From the NCBI RefSeq assembly GCF_007673775.1, contig NZ_VEAF01000005.1, forward strand, positions 266,878 through 330,877: a stretch of 64,000 nt of DNA. Reading direction: 5' to 3'. Below the pieces are notes generated by a model that was given only the letters and a program-made list of their open reading frames with translations, was not told where the DNA came from and did no database searches. Every line of letters begins with the position of its first letter. Within the stretch, counting starts at the first letter, position 1. Of this stretch, positions 1-8,327 are shown piece by piece. The position numbers and the translations under genes were made by a program. Origin of the DNA: Curtobacterium sp. 9128. GTDB taxonomy: Bacteria > Actinomycetota > Actinomycetes > Actinomycetales > Microbacteriaceae.

Positions 1-51
1 CCGCGACATCTGTTGTTCATCAGGGCGCGCCGTTGCGCGGCGGGACGACGA

Positions 52-89
52 ACGGGAGGCACGGTGCCAGCTGGCACCGTGCCTCCCGT
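52..89. terminator. 38-bp perfect palindrome after an aldo/keto reductase gene
   Basis: Two 19-base arms (52-70 and 71-89) are exact reverse complements with no loop; the left arm begins ACGGGAGGCACGGTG. It lies 17 bases past the stop codon of the reverse-strand aldo/keto reductase, the usual place for a terminator, but no T-tract follows. Almost the same palindrome recurs at 5551-5598, also after an aldo/keto reductase gene. Confidence 0.6.
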
Positions 90-105
90 CGGGCGGTCGG
101 TCGCG

Positions 106-1110
106 TTACGCGGGGCGCGACTCCGGGCTGACGGTCTTCGTCGCGTCGCGTTCCGGGATGTCGCCGAGGGCCGCGTCGATGGCGGACAGCGCGTCCGCGT
201 CGAGGGTGACCCCGGCTGCCTTGACGTTGTCGGTGACCTGCTCCGGACGGGATGCTCCGACGATCGCACTGGCGACGTTGTCGTTCTGCAGCGTCCAGGC
301 GATGGCGAGCTGGGCCAGCGTGAGGCCGGCCTGGTCCGCGACCGGCTGCAGGCGCTGGACGGCCTCGAGGACCTCGTCGCGCATGAACCGCTTGATCATG
401 TCGGCGCCGCCCTTCTCGTCCGTGGCGCGGGAACCCTCGGGCAGCGGCTGGCCGGGCTTGTACTTGCCGGTCAGGACGCCCTGGGCGATCGGCGACCAGA
501 CGATCTGCGAGAGACCGAGCTGCTTCGAGGCCGGCACGACCTCGCCCTCGATGACCCGCCAGAGCATCGAGTACTGCGGCTGGTTCGAGATGAGCTGGAA
601 CCCGAGCTCCTTCGCCAGTGCGGCACCGGCACGGATCTGCTCGGCGTTCCACTCGCTCACGCCGATGTAGAGGGCCTTGCCCTGGCGGACCACGTCGGCG
701 AAGGCCTGCATGGTCTCCTCGAGCGGGGTCTCGTGGTCGTACCGGTGCGCCTGGTACAGGTCGACGTAGTCGGTTCGGAGCCGCGACAGGGAACCGTCGA
801 TCGACTCCATGATGTGCTTCCGGCTGAGGCCGACGTCGTTGTGCCCCTTCGGACCGGTCGGCCAGTAGACCTTCGTGAAGATCTCCAGCGACTGCCGACG
901 CTCGCCCTTGAGCGCTTCGCCGAGGACGGACTCGGCCTTGGTGTTGGCGTACGTGTCCGCGGTGTCGAACGTGGTGATGCCGGCGTCGAGCGCTGCCCGG
1001 ACGCACTGGGTGGCGACGTCGTTCTCGACCTGGGAGCCGTGCGTCAGCCAGTTGCCGTAGGTGATCTCCGAGACCTTGAGTCCCGAGTTGCCGAGGTACC
1101 TGAATTCCAT
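106..1110 (-). CDS. aldo/keto reductase (Kv-beta/AKR-like)
   Basis: A 334-residue TIM-barrel oxidoreductase that would use NADPH to reduce aldehydes or ketones; the substrate cannot be read from sequence. The AKR catalytic tetrad is visible as Asp49 and Tyr54 in FDTADTY, Lys80 in IFTKVYW and His122 in YQAHRYD. The C-terminal cofactor segment reads AIVGASRPEQV. An upstream in-frame ATG would add nine residues (MAGSSSVGS), but family proteins begin at MEFRYLGNSG, so I start at 1110. It stands alone and is followed by a perfect palindrome. It resembles the AKR at 4511 only at family level, so the two are paralogues rather than a recent duplication. Confidence 0.93.
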   Translation of the reverse strand: MEFRYLGNSGLKVSEITYGNWLTHGSQVENDVATQCVRAALDAGITTFDTADTYANTKAESVLGEALKGERRQSLEIFTKVYWPTGPKGHNDVGLSRKHIMESIDGSLSRLRTDYVDLYQAHRYDHETPLEETMQAFADVVRQGKALYIGVSEWNAEQIRAGAALAKELGFQLISNQPQYSMLWRVIEGEVVPASKQLGLSQIVWSPIAQGVLTGKYKPGQPLPEGSRATDEKGGADMIKRFMRDEVLEAVQRLQPVADQAGLTLAQLAIAWTLQNDNVASAIVGASRPEQVTDNVKAAGVTLDADALSAIDAALGDIPERDATKTVSPESRPA

Positions 1111-1431
1111 GGATCCGACGCTACTGGACCCCGCCACCCGGAGGGGGGTTCCGCGGGTGCCTGTGGACAGATGCGGGTGCGGCGTCGGGGTGTGGACGAG
1201 CGGGCATGACGGGCGGCTTTGCGGGTGCGCCGAGACGAGCGGGCGTGATGGGCAGTTTTGTGGGTGCGCCGAGACGAGCGGGCGGAATGCCGCGGTCGGC
1301 TCGGGTCAGCACCCGGGTATCTCGCCCGCTCGGCTCGGCGGCATTCCTCCACAGCGGGGGTTCGACGCTCCCGATCCACGAAGGGACGTCGACCTGGGTG
1401 CGCCCGCCGGCGACGGACGGAAGCTGTGGCC
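1111..1431. repeat. gene-free gap with GAGCGGGC inverted motifs
   Basis: No convincing gene. Between about 1190 and 1350 the word CGAGCGGGC occurs three times on the plus strand at roughly 40-base spacing (near 1197, 1237 and 1276) and once inverted (TCGCCCGCTCGG near 1322). The third copy and the inverted copy can pair as a stem of about 60 bases: GAGCGGGCGGAATGCC against GGTATCTCGCCCGCTC. The same family fills 3270-3740 and 63640-64000. Confidence 0.6.
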
Positions 1432-2352
1432 ATGACCGCCCGACGCCGACTTCCGCTGGTCCTCCAGCAAGCCTCGTTCCGCGTGCGTGACGCCCTGCAC
1501 CGCGGAGTGTCCCGAGGCCGACTCGAAGCGCACGATCTGTACAAGCCGTTCCACGGCATCCGCTCAGCAGCCCAACCACAGACCGTCGAGGAACGGGCCC
1601 GCGCACTCGCGCCCCGCCTCCGGGCCGACCAGGTCTTCAGCCACGTCACCGCAGCAGCCATCATCGGCGTTCCGCTCCCCCGGCGCATCGAACGAGATCC
1701 ACGGCTGCACGTGACGACGATCGGCACCGACCAGGCACTCCGTGTCCGCGGCGCCGTCGGTCACCGCGCGAAGTACGGCACGGTCCGCATGACGATCTCC
1801 CGGGGCGTGCCGATCAGCAGTCCCGCCGACACCTTCGTCGCACTCGGCACGATCCTGACCGTCGACGAGCTGGTCATCGCGGGTGACGCACTCGTCGGCT
1901 GGCTCGGTTGGCTCACGGTCGACGAACTCGCGGAGGCTGTGCGGCGGCGACCCCGCACCCGCGGCATCGTCAAGCTCCGAGCCGCGCTCGCCGAGGTACG
2001 ACGTGGCTCTCGGTCGCCGGGTGAGACCAGGACGCGACTCGCACTCGTGCGCCGGGGCATGCCGGAACCAGTCCTGAACCACGACGTGGTCGTGGACGGA
2101 CAGTGGATCGCGTGCGTCGACCTGGCATATCCCGAAGCACGCGTGGCGATCGAGTACGAAAGCGATCTGCACCGCACCGACCCGGCGACGTTCAAGAAGG
2201 ACCTGACGCGAGGTGAACGGTTGAAGGACGTCGACTGGTGGCTCGTGCGCTCGACGGCCGACGACGTGGGACCACTCATCGAGCGCTTCGTCTGGCGCGT
2301 CCGGCGCCTCGTCGAATCGGGCACGCGAGGACCCCACGACACGCGGCCCTAG
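1432..2352 (+). CDS. solitary AbiEi-like / DUF559-type endonuclease-fold protein
   Basis: A 306-residue protein. The N-terminal part resembles AbiEi-type antitoxin/winged-helix proteins, with the segment VFSHVTAAAIIGVPLP seen in many actinobacterial members. The C-terminal ~90 residues look like a PD-(D/E)XK/Vsr-like fold: VDLAYPEARVAIEYES, then a conserved H-R-T-D and a basic helix before WWLVR. Function is unknown. Family members are annotated variously as AbiEi antitoxin, DUF559 or endonuclease-domain protein, and no toxin partner is adjacent here. The start at ATG 1432 follows the non-coding repeats; the longer open frame upstream runs through repeats and is rejected. A divergent paralogue lies at 19487-20434. 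Confidence 0.8.
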   Translation: MTARRRLPLVLQQASFRVRDALHRGVSRGRLEAHDLYKPFHGIRSAAQPQTVEERARALAPRLRADQVFSHVTAAAIIGVPLPRRIERDPRLHVTTIGTDQALRVRGAVGHRAKYGTVRMTISRGVPISSPADTFVALGTILTVDELVIAGDALVGWLGWLTVDELAEAVRRRPRTRGIVKLRAALAEVRRGSRSPGETRTRLALVRRGMPEPVLNHDVVVDGQWIACVDLAYPEARVAIEYESDLHRTDPATFKKDLTRGERLKDVDWWLVRSTADDVGPLIERFVWRVRRLVESGTRGPHDTRP

Positions 2353-2368
2353 GCCCGGAGATGAACAA

Positions 2369-2400
2369 TGGTTGACGCTTCAACCAAACGGGTGCACAAT
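2369..2400 (+). promoter_or_regulatory. promoter with MarR-type operator upstream of yceI-like gene
   Basis: TTGACG (2372-2377) and CACAAT (2395-2400) are 17 bases apart, a good sigma-70-like promoter for this GC-rich genome. The -35 box sits inside an 18-base inverted repeat, TGGTTGA-CGCT-TCAACCA (2369-2386). TTGA..TCAA palindromes are typical MarR-family operators, so repression by occlusion of the -35 box is likely. No MarR gene is present in the window. Confidence 0.6.
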
Positions 2401-2493
2401 GGCGTAGCATCAACTTCGATGCGGGCGCATGGATCACGTGATCCGGTCGACCGTGTCGAACCACGAACTCCGTCGTCCCGGAAGGACACCACC

Positions 2494-3054
2494 ATGACGC
2501 TCTCCGCTGACACCATCCCCGGTTACCGCACCGGCACCTGGAAGATCGACCCGACCCACTCCGAGGTCACCTTCTCTGTCCGCCACCTCGCCATCAGCAA
2601 GGTCAAGGGTTCGTTCGAGCGCTTCGACGCCACCCTGGTCACTGCTGAGAACCCGCTCGACTCCACCCTCGAGGCCTCGATCGACGTCGCGAGCGTCAAC
2701 ACGAACCAGCAGCAGCGCGACCAGCACCTCGCAACCGGTGACTTCTTCCTGGCCGAGGAGCACCCGCAGATGACCTTCAAGTCGAGCGGGATCCGCGAGC
2801 ACGGCGACGACATGCTCATCGACGGCGAGCTCTCGCTGCGTGGCGTGACCAAGAACGTCACCCTCAAGACCGACTTCGGTGGTGTCACCACCGACGGCTA
2901 CGGCCAGGTCAAGCTCGGCGCCGAGGCGACCACGAAGATCGACCGCACCGAGTTCGGCGTGAACTGGAACGCCGCGCTCGAGGCCGGCGGCTTCACGCTC
3001 GGCAACGACGTCACGATCAACCTCGACGTGCAGTTCGTCCTCCAGGACGCGTGA
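2494..3054 (+). CDS. YceI family protein
   Basis: A 186-residue YceI/lipocalin-like beta-barrel protein; the family binds polyisoprenoids or amphipathic lipids and is often induced by stress or base. Visible signatures are WKIDPTHSEVTFSVRHL at the N-terminus, FFLAEEHPQMTFKS in the middle and LTLRGVTK-like LSLRGVTKNVTLK, then an FGVNWN segment. There is no signal peptide, so it is probably cytoplasmic, as usual for actinobacterial members. ATG 2494 follows GGAAGGAC; an upstream ATG at 2368 overlaps the promoter and is rejected. The gene is monocistronic: its own promoter precedes it and a strong hairpin follows at 3112. Confidence 0.93.
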   Translation: MTLSADTIPGYRTGTWKIDPTHSEVTFSVRHLAISKVKGSFERFDATLVTAENPLDSTLEASIDVASVNTNQQQRDQHLATGDFFLAEEHPQMTFKSSGIREHGDDMLIDGELSLRGVTKNVTLKTDFGGVTTDGYGQVKLGAEATTKIDRTEFGVNWNAALEAGGFTLGNDVTINLDVQFVLQDA

Positions 3055-3111
3055 GTCTCCTGACGACTCGAGCACGCTGACTGCGGAGCCCGAACCGCAG
3101 GACGTGCACAC

Positions 3112-3142
3112 AAGCCCCGACGCCACGCAGGCGTCGGGGCTT
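3112..3142 (+). terminator. intrinsic terminator of the yceI-like gene
   Basis: Twelve-base perfect arms AAGCCCCGACGC (3112-3123) and GCGTCGGGGCTT (3131-3142) with a 7-base loop, 57 bases after the stop codon, followed by a weak T-containing stretch (CGTCGTGTTCG). Confidence 0.8.
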
Positions 3143-3947
3143 CGTCGTGTTCGGGCCGCTTCCCGCCGTTCCGCCGCACCTCACCGCCCGGAGTTGCGCT
3201 TCGTCGTGGCGCGTCACGCAAGGTGGGGCGCGGGTGGGCCGATGCACGGGCTGGGCGAGGCGCAGGCTGGGCGAGCGGGCGAGATACCGCGGTCGGTACG
3301 CCGATGCACCGGACGTTTCTGCCCGCTCGACACCTGTCGTGACGTGTTGCTCATCACGAGCGCAGAAGCGAGCGGAAGAGCGCGAGCATGAGCAGTCCGG
3401 CGCCTGCCATGTCGGTGCGCATGGTGCCGCCGCGAACGGGCCGAACCGCAGAGTGGACGGGCTTCCCGCCCGTGGCATTCCGCCCGCTCGACGTGGCTCC
3501 CGCTTCCGGGACGCGCTGCCCACGTGCTCACGCGCGACGACAGACTCGAGCGGGCCGATTCCATGGGTAGCGCCCCGGGCAGACCCCGGCATCTCGCCCG
3601 CTCGGCGGGGACGCCCGCGTTCGCACCCGCTCCCCGGCATCTCGCCCGCTCGGCGAGGACGCCCGCGCTCGCACCCGCTCCCCGGCATCTCGCCCGCTCG
3701 GCGGGGACGCCCGCGCTCGCACCCGCTCCCCGGCACCCGCTCGCCGGATCCCGTCCCGAACGCCCGCGCACCCCCACGCCCACGTCCCGCTCCCACCCCC
3801 ACCCCAGGCAGCGACTGTCCACAGGTGCGGCCAGCGCCGCCGCGGGCGCCCCCGGCGGGCGTACCGTTGGGACCGCGGCTGACGCCGGGGAATCCGGGCT
3901 CTCCGCCGGAGGTTGCACGCCACACGATGACGAACAGGAGCACCACC
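3143..3947. repeat. 805-base gene-free stretch filled with GAGCGGGC-family repeats
   Basis: No open frame here looks like protein: translations are low-complexity Arg/Pro/Ala runs with no family resemblance. The word (C)GAGCGGGCGAGATACCGC and its inverted forms GGCATTCCGCCCGCTCG and GGCATCTCGCCCGCTCGG recur near 3276, 3319, 3474, 3552, 3588, 3636 and 3684. The last 30 bases carry AGGAG at 3936-3940, the ribosome-binding site of the next gene. Confidence 0.6.
3584..3734. repeat. 48-bp tandem repeat, three copies plus a partial fourth
   Basis: Units begin with CCCCGGCATCTCGCCCGC at 3584, 3632 and 3680, and a truncated fourth begins CCCCGGCACCCGCTC at 3728. The period is exactly 48. Copies differ by single substitutions (for example GCGGGG/GCGAGG and GCGTTC/GCGCTC). 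Each carries one inverted GAGCGGGC-family word. Confidence 0.85.
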
Positions 3948-4514
3948 ATGGCCACCGACTGGGTCGCACTGCAGGCCCTCGCCGCCGCCGAGTTCGGCCG
4001 CCGCGTCGCTGCCGTCTCGGACTGGGACGCGCCGACACCCGACTCCGAGTGGACGACAAGGGACCTCGTCGCCCACGTGGTCGACGAGCAACGCTGGATC
4101 CCCAAACTGCTCACGGGCTGCGACTACGCCCAAGCCGAAGCGGACCTCGAGCCGATCGGCGACGACCTCCCCGCCGCGTGGGAGCGGTTCGCGAGCGCGG
4201 CGACCGAAGCGTGGCACCGCGCCCCGCAGGACACCCCCGTGCACCTCTCGACCGACGTGGTGAGCGCGGGCGAGTACCTCGCCGAACAGACCAGCGACAT
4301 CACCATCCACACCTGGGACCTCGCTCGGGCGACGGGGAGCGACGAACAGCTGCCGGAGGAGTTGGTGAAGGCGGTCTGGCATCACTTCGAGCCGCAGATC
4401 GAGTCCCTCGCGGCAACGGGCCTCTACGCCGCGCCGGTCCGCGTCGACGAGGACGCACCGCTGCAGGTCCGCCTGCTCGCCGTCACAGGTCGCGATGCCA
4501 GGGTGAACGCATGA
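3948..4514 (+). CDS. TIGR03086-family metal-binding protein (mycothiol/DinB-like fold)
   Basis: A 188-residue member of the DinB/YfiT-like four-helix superfamily to which mycothiol-dependent maleylpyruvate isomerases belong. The N-terminal segment DSEWTTRDLVAHVVDEQRW carries the first metal-ligand His, and a second His is in DITIHTWDLARATG, the expected second position. The real reaction is unknown; a mycothiol S-transferase-type role is a family-level guess. ATG 3948 is preceded by AGGAG at a 7-base gap, which decides it over ATG 3927. The stop overlaps the next gene's start (ATGA, 4511-4514), so it is translationally coupled to an aldo/keto reductase. Confidence 0.85.
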   Translation: MATDWVALQALAAAEFGRRVAAVSDWDAPTPDSEWTTRDLVAHVVDEQRWIPKLLTGCDYAQAEADLEPIGDDLPAAWERFASAATEAWHRAPQDTPVHLSTDVVSAGEYLAEQTSDITIHTWDLARATGSDEQLPEELVKAVWHHFEPQIESLAATGLYAAPVRVDEDAPLQVRLLAVTGRDARVNA

Positions 4515-5509
4515 GCGACGACACCCTGACCAGCACGCGACTCGGTTCCACGGGACTCGAGATCAGCCCCGTCATCCTCGGCATGATGTCCTACGGTGAC
4601 CCGGACAAGGGCTCGCACGCATGGAGCGTCGGCATCGACGAGGCGCGTCCCTTCGTCCGCCGCGCGTACGAGCGGGGCATCACGACCTTCGACACCGCCA
4701 ACGTGTACTCCGCCGGCTCGAGCGAGGAGATCACGGGGACGCTGCTCAAGGAACTCGCCCCGCGCGAAGAGGTCCAGGTCTTCACGAAGGTGTTCAACCG
4801 GATGCGTCCGGGGCCGAACGGCGCCGGACTCTCCCGCATGGCGATCATGCACGAGATCGACGCCTCGCTGACCAGGCTCGGCACGGACTACGTCGACCTC
4901 TACCAGATCCACCGCTTCGATCCGCACACGCCGATCGAGGAGACGATGGAGGCGCTCCACGACGTCGTCAAGGCCGGCAAGGCGCGCTACATCGGCGCGA
5001 GCAGCATGTGGACGTGGCAGTTCGGCCAGATGCAGCACGTCGCGCAGATGCACGGATGGACGCAGTTCGTCGCGATGCAGGACCAGTACAACCTCCTCGA
5101 ACGTGAGGAAGAGCGCGAGATGCACCCGTTCTGCGCGGCGACGGGTGTCGGCGTCATCCCGTGGAGCCCCCTCGCCCGTGGGCGCGTCACCCGCCCGTGG
5201 GACGCGCAGGGATCCGGCTCGCGCTCGGACACCGACGAGTTCGGCAAGACGCTCTACCGCCAGGACGAGGAGGCGAACCGTCACATCGTCGGCGCCGTCC
5301 AGGCCGTCGCCGCGGACCGCGGCGTCAGCATGGCGCAGATCGCTCTCGCCTGGGTCGCCGGCAAGCACGCCGTCTCGGCTCCGATCGTCGGCGCGACGAA
5401 GGAACACCACATCGACGACGCCGTCGCTGCCGCAGCGATCGAGCTCACCGACGACGAGGTGACGCGACTCGAGTCCGCGTACACGCCGCGCGTCCCGTCC
5501 GGTTTCTGA
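4511..5509 (+). CDS. aldo/keto reductase (YajO/YhdN-like)
   Basis: A 332-residue NADPH-dependent oxidoreductase with a complete catalytic tetrad: Asp61 and Tyr66 in FDTANVY, Lys93 in FTKVF and His134 in YQIHRFD. The NADP-binding end reads APIVGATKEHHI. The middle segment VIPWSPLARGRVTRPW is typical of the AKR12/YajO-type group, which acts on small aldehydes. It starts with ATGA overlapping the TIGR03086 gene and forms a two-gene operon with it; this suggests a shared thiol- or aldehyde-related detoxification role, which is inference. A 48-bp perfect palindrome follows 41 bases after the stop. Confidence 0.93.
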   Translation: MSDDTLTSTRLGSTGLEISPVILGMMSYGDPDKGSHAWSVGIDEARPFVRRAYERGITTFDTANVYSAGSSEEITGTLLKELAPREEVQVFTKVFNRMRPGPNGAGLSRMAIMHEIDASLTRLGTDYVDLYQIHRFDPHTPIEETMEALHDVVKAGKARYIGASSMWTWQFGQMQHVAQMHGWTQFVAMQDQYNLLEREEEREMHPFCAATGVGVIPWSPLARGRVTRPWDAQGSGSRSDTDEFGKTLYRQDEEANRHIVGAVQAVAADRGVSMAQIALAWVAGKHAVSAPIVGATKEHHIDDAVAAAAIELTDDEVTRLESAYTPRVPSGF

Positions 5510-5550
5510 CGCACCCGTCCGACCGGCGAGCGGTTCTGGCCATCGCCTCC

Positions 5551-5598
5551 ATCGGACGGGAGGCTCGGTGCCAGCTGGCACCGAGCCTCCCGTCCGAT
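5551..5598. terminator. 48-bp perfect palindrome between convergent genes
   Basis: The 24-base arms (5551-5574 and 5575-5598) are exact reverse complements with no mismatch or spacer; the left arm begins ATCGGACGGGAGGCTCGG. It lies between the stop codons of a plus-strand AKR gene and the minus-strand DUF2236 gene, so it can terminate both. It is a longer version of the palindrome at 52-89. Confidence 0.75.
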
Positions 5599-5630
5599 CC
5601 GCGCCGATCCGATCCGGTCCGGTGGCGGTC

Positions 5631-6557
5631 TCAGGCTGCGGGCTCCGCGGCTTCGCGCTCGAGTCGCGCGATCCGCGCGAGCGCTGCACGCTCGGTCCCG
5701 GTCTGGTTGCCGAGCACGCCGCCGATGCCGTCGAGGACGAGACCCGCGACCCGTCCCGCCGGGAGCTCGACCGGGCCGATCCCCGGCGCACGGAGGCCGA
5801 GCATGGACCGGTGGCGGGGATCGAGCGAGGTGACCGCGCCCTGGAAGAGCGCCTGGTACCCGGGGCGCAGCATGCGGGCGAGCGGTGGGTTCCGGATGAA
5901 GCGGACGACCTCGCGGGTGCGGGGCGTCACGACGAGTTCGCCGCGGTCGAGGTAGCCGTCCATCTGGGCGCGGAGTTCGGCTTCGCTGCGCGGCGGGTCC
6001 TCGACGCGCATGAGCTCGCCGGCGGTCGCCCACTCCCGCACGTACGCGTCGGCGCCACCGGGGATGGGGTCTCCCCAGCGCTCGGCGCTCCGGAGGAAGG
6101 CATCGGTGAACGCCAGGTGCACCCATCGCGCCAGGTCCGGGTCGTTCGCGGTGTAGTCGCGGGTGACGCCGTGCCCGTCGACGTACTGGCCGCGGACCTT
6201 CTCGTGCAGGCGGAGGACCCACTCGCTGGCGCCCCGCGCGGTGGCCGTGTCGCCGTGCGAGACCGTGTAGATCCAGCGGATCGTGCCAGCCAGCCGTCCG
6301 AACGGGTCCTCGCGGTAGCGGGAGTGGTCGGCGACGCCCGCCAGGGCTCCCGGGTGGAGCGCCTGGACGAGGAGCGCCCGGACGCCTGCGAGGATCGTCT
6401 GGTTGCCGCCGTGGACCGACCACGTCGCCGATCCAGGGCCGAAGAACCCGGCGTCGTCACCGCGCTCGAGTTCGTGGACCCACGCCGGAGAGCCCTGGTC
6501 GTTGCCGGTGAAGGTGGCCTGCAGGCGGGTTCGGAGTGCATCCGTGACGAACGACAT
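5631..6557 (-). CDS. MpaB/DUF2236-family oxygenase
   Basis: A 308-residue member of the oxygenase-MpaB/latex-clearing-protein (DUF2236) family, a helical heme-b-binding fold. Characteristic segments are SATWSVHGGNQTILAGVRALLVQALHP in pieces: a Gly-rich start, the helix LLVQALHPGALAGV, then RLAGTIRWIYTV, and VHLAFTDAFLRSAERWG. Family members can oxygenate or peroxidise substrates, but most, including this one, have no known substrate. ATG 6557 is preceded by GAGGAC. The gene is divergent from the acyl-CoA ligase gene with only 70 bases between the two starts, so both promoters must fit or overlap there. Confidence 0.85.
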   Translation of the reverse strand: MSFVTDALRTRLQATFTGNDQGSPAWVHELERGDDAGFFGPGSATWSVHGGNQTILAGVRALLVQALHPGALAGVADHSRYREDPFGRLAGTIRWIYTVSHGDTATARGASEWVLRLHEKVRGQYVDGHGVTRDYTANDPDLARWVHLAFTDAFLRSAERWGDPIPGGADAYVREWATAGELMRVEDPPRSEAELRAQMDGYLDRGELVVTPRTREVVRFIRNPPLARMLRPGYQALFQGAVTSLDPRHRSMLGLRAPGIGPVELPAGRVAGLVLDGIGGVLGNQTGTERAALARIARLEREAAEPAA

Positions 6558-6627
6558 GTCCTCATGGTGCGCTCTGCGACCTGGCCGGTTCCCAGCCCAC
6601 CCCCGGGTGCCCCGCTAGGTTGAACGG

Positions 6628-8313
6628 GTGAGCATCGACACGCCCCGTCCCTGGCTTGCCAGCTACGCCCCCGGAGTGCCGCACGACATCGATGAGCCCA
6701 CCGGGTCGCTCTTCGACATCGTCGAGCAGTCGGCAAGGCGGTTCCCGAAGAAGGTCGCCCTCGAGTTCTTCAAACGCGAGACCACCTACCGGGAACTCGA
6801 GGACGAGATCCTCCGCGCCGCGAACGGACTCCGGAGGCTCGGCGTCCGTGCCGGGGACCGTGTCGCCCTGGTGCTGCCGAACTGTCCGCAGCACGTGGTG
6901 GCGTTCTACGCGGTCCTCCGTCTCGGAGCGATCGTCGTCGAGCACAACCCGCTCTACACGCCGCGTGAGCTCCGGCACCAGTTCGAAGACCACGGAGCCC
7001 GTGTCGCGATCGCGTGGGACAAGTCGGTGGCGACGCTGCAGGAGTTCCCGTCCGACGTCCGACTCGACGCCGTCGTGTCCGTCGACCTGACCCGGGCGAT
7101 GCCGCGGAGCACGCGCCTGGCACTGACCCTGCCGGTGGCGAAGGCCCGCGAGTCGCGAGCGAAGCTGACGACGAAGGTCCGTGGCACGACCCGGTGGGAC
7201 GACCTCGTCTCCGGTCGACGTCTCCCCCGGAAGCACCCGCGGCCGGCGACGGAGGACACCGCCCTCATCCAGTACACCTCCGGCACCATGGGGACCCCGA
7301 AGGGTGCGGTCCTGACGCACCGGAACCTCATCGCGAACGCCGCGCAGTCCCGCGCCTGGGTCCCGCAGATCCAACCCGGGGACGGCAGCGTCGTGTACGC
7401 GATCCTGCCGATGTTCCACGCCTACGGCCTGACGCTCTGCCTCACCTTCGCGATGAGCATGGCCTCGCGACTGGTGCTCTTCCCGGCCTTCGACCCCGAC
7501 CTGGTGCTCACCGCCATGAGGAAGCACCCGCCGACGTTCCTGCCCGCGGTCCCGCCGATCTACACCCGTCTGCAGCATGCAGCCGACTCGAAGAAGGTCT
7601 CGCTCAAGGGCATCGAGATCGGGATCTCCGGGGCGATGGCGCTGTCGCAGGACGTCGTCGAACCGTGGGAGGAGCGCACCGGCGGCTACCTGGTCGAGGG
7701 GTACGGGCTGTCCGAGTGCTCGCCGGTCATCATGGCGAACCCGGTCTCCAACGCCCGTCGACTCGGCGCGATCGGGCTGCCGTTCCCGTCCACGGAGGCC
7801 CGTGTGGCCGACCCCGATGACCCGGCGAAGGTCCTCGGCGTGGACGAGCCGGGCGAACTCCAGGTCCGCGGACCGCAGGTGTTCAGCGGGTACTGGGGCA
7901 AGGCCGAGGCCACCGACGAGGTCTTCACCGGCGACGGCTGGTTCCGGACCGGCGACATCGTGGCGATCGACGCGGACGGCTTCGTGCGCATCGTCGACCG
8001 GCTCAAGGAACTCATCATCACCGGCGGCTTCAACGTCTCCCCCACCGAGGTCGAGGACACGCTCGTGAAGCACCCGAGTGTGCGCGAGGTCGCCGTCGTC
8101 GGGATCACGCAGGCCGGCAACGAGCAGGTCGTTGCCGCCGTGGTGCCGCGCGACCCCGCCTCGTTCGACGCCGAGGCGCTGCGTGCCTACGCCCGCGAGC
8201 ACATGGCTGCGTACAAGGTGCCGCGCCGGATCGTCGTGGTGGAGGACCTGCCGCGCTCGATGATCGGCAAGGTGCTGCGGCGCAAGGTGCGCGACCAGAT
8301 CGTCGGCGGGTAG
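6628..8313 (+). CDS. long-chain acyl-CoA ligase (FadD-type AMP-binding enzyme)
   Basis: A 561-residue adenylate-forming enzyme that would activate fatty acids to acyl-AMP and then acyl-CoA at the inner face of the membrane. ANL motifs are complete: the P-loop YTSGTMGTPKGA (about 215-226), GYGLSE (about 357), the hinge region DRLKELIITGGFNVSP (about 456-471) and the catalytic C-terminal Lys in MIGKVLRRK (about 548). The start is GTG 6628. TAGGTT ends six bases before it, so the mRNA is probably leaderless. A nested hairpin array lies between its stop and the convergent permease gene. Confidence 0.92.
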   Translation: MSIDTPRPWLASYAPGVPHDIDEPTGSLFDIVEQSARRFPKKVALEFFKRETTYRELEDEILRAANGLRRLGVRAGDRVALVLPNCPQHVVAFYAVLRLGAIVVEHNPLYTPRELRHQFEDHGARVAIAWDKSVATLQEFPSDVRLDAVVSVDLTRAMPRSTRLALTLPVAKARESRAKLTTKVRGTTRWDDLVSGRRLPRKHPRPATEDTALIQYTSGTMGTPKGAVLTHRNLIANAAQSRAWVPQIQPGDGSVVYAILPMFHAYGLTLCLTFAMSMASRLVLFPAFDPDLVLTAMRKHPPTFLPAVPPIYTRLQHAADSKKVSLKGIEIGISGAMALSQDVVEPWEERTGGYLVEGYGLSECSPVIMANPVSNARRLGAIGLPFPSTEARVADPDDPAKVLGVDEPGELQVRGPQVFSGYWGKAEATDEVFTGDGWFRTGDIVAIDADGFVRIVDRLKELIITGGFNVSPTEVEDTLVKHPSVREVAVVGITQAGNEQVVAAVVPRDPASFDAEALRAYAREHMAAYKVPRRIVVVEDLPRSMIGKVLRRKVRDQIVGG

Positions 8314-8327
8314 GCCCCGCCCCCAGA

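Noticed and set aside
1432..2352. Type IV toxin-antitoxin system
   Set aside because: The N-terminus is AbiEi-like, but no AbiEii-type nucleotidyltransferase toxin is adjacent to this gene or to its relative at 19487.
2368..2493. Longer YceI protein starting at ATG 2368
   Set aside because: That start would overlap the promoter and operator; ATG 2494 has the GGAAGGAC site and begins at the family N-terminus.
3147..3947. Open frames through the gap before the TIGR03086 gene, including long N-terminal extensions of it and of the second aldo/keto reductase
   Set aside because: They run through GAGCGGGC repeats and the 48-bp tandem, translate as Arg/Pro/Ala low complexity, and the genes have good internal starts with AGGAG or ATGA coupling.
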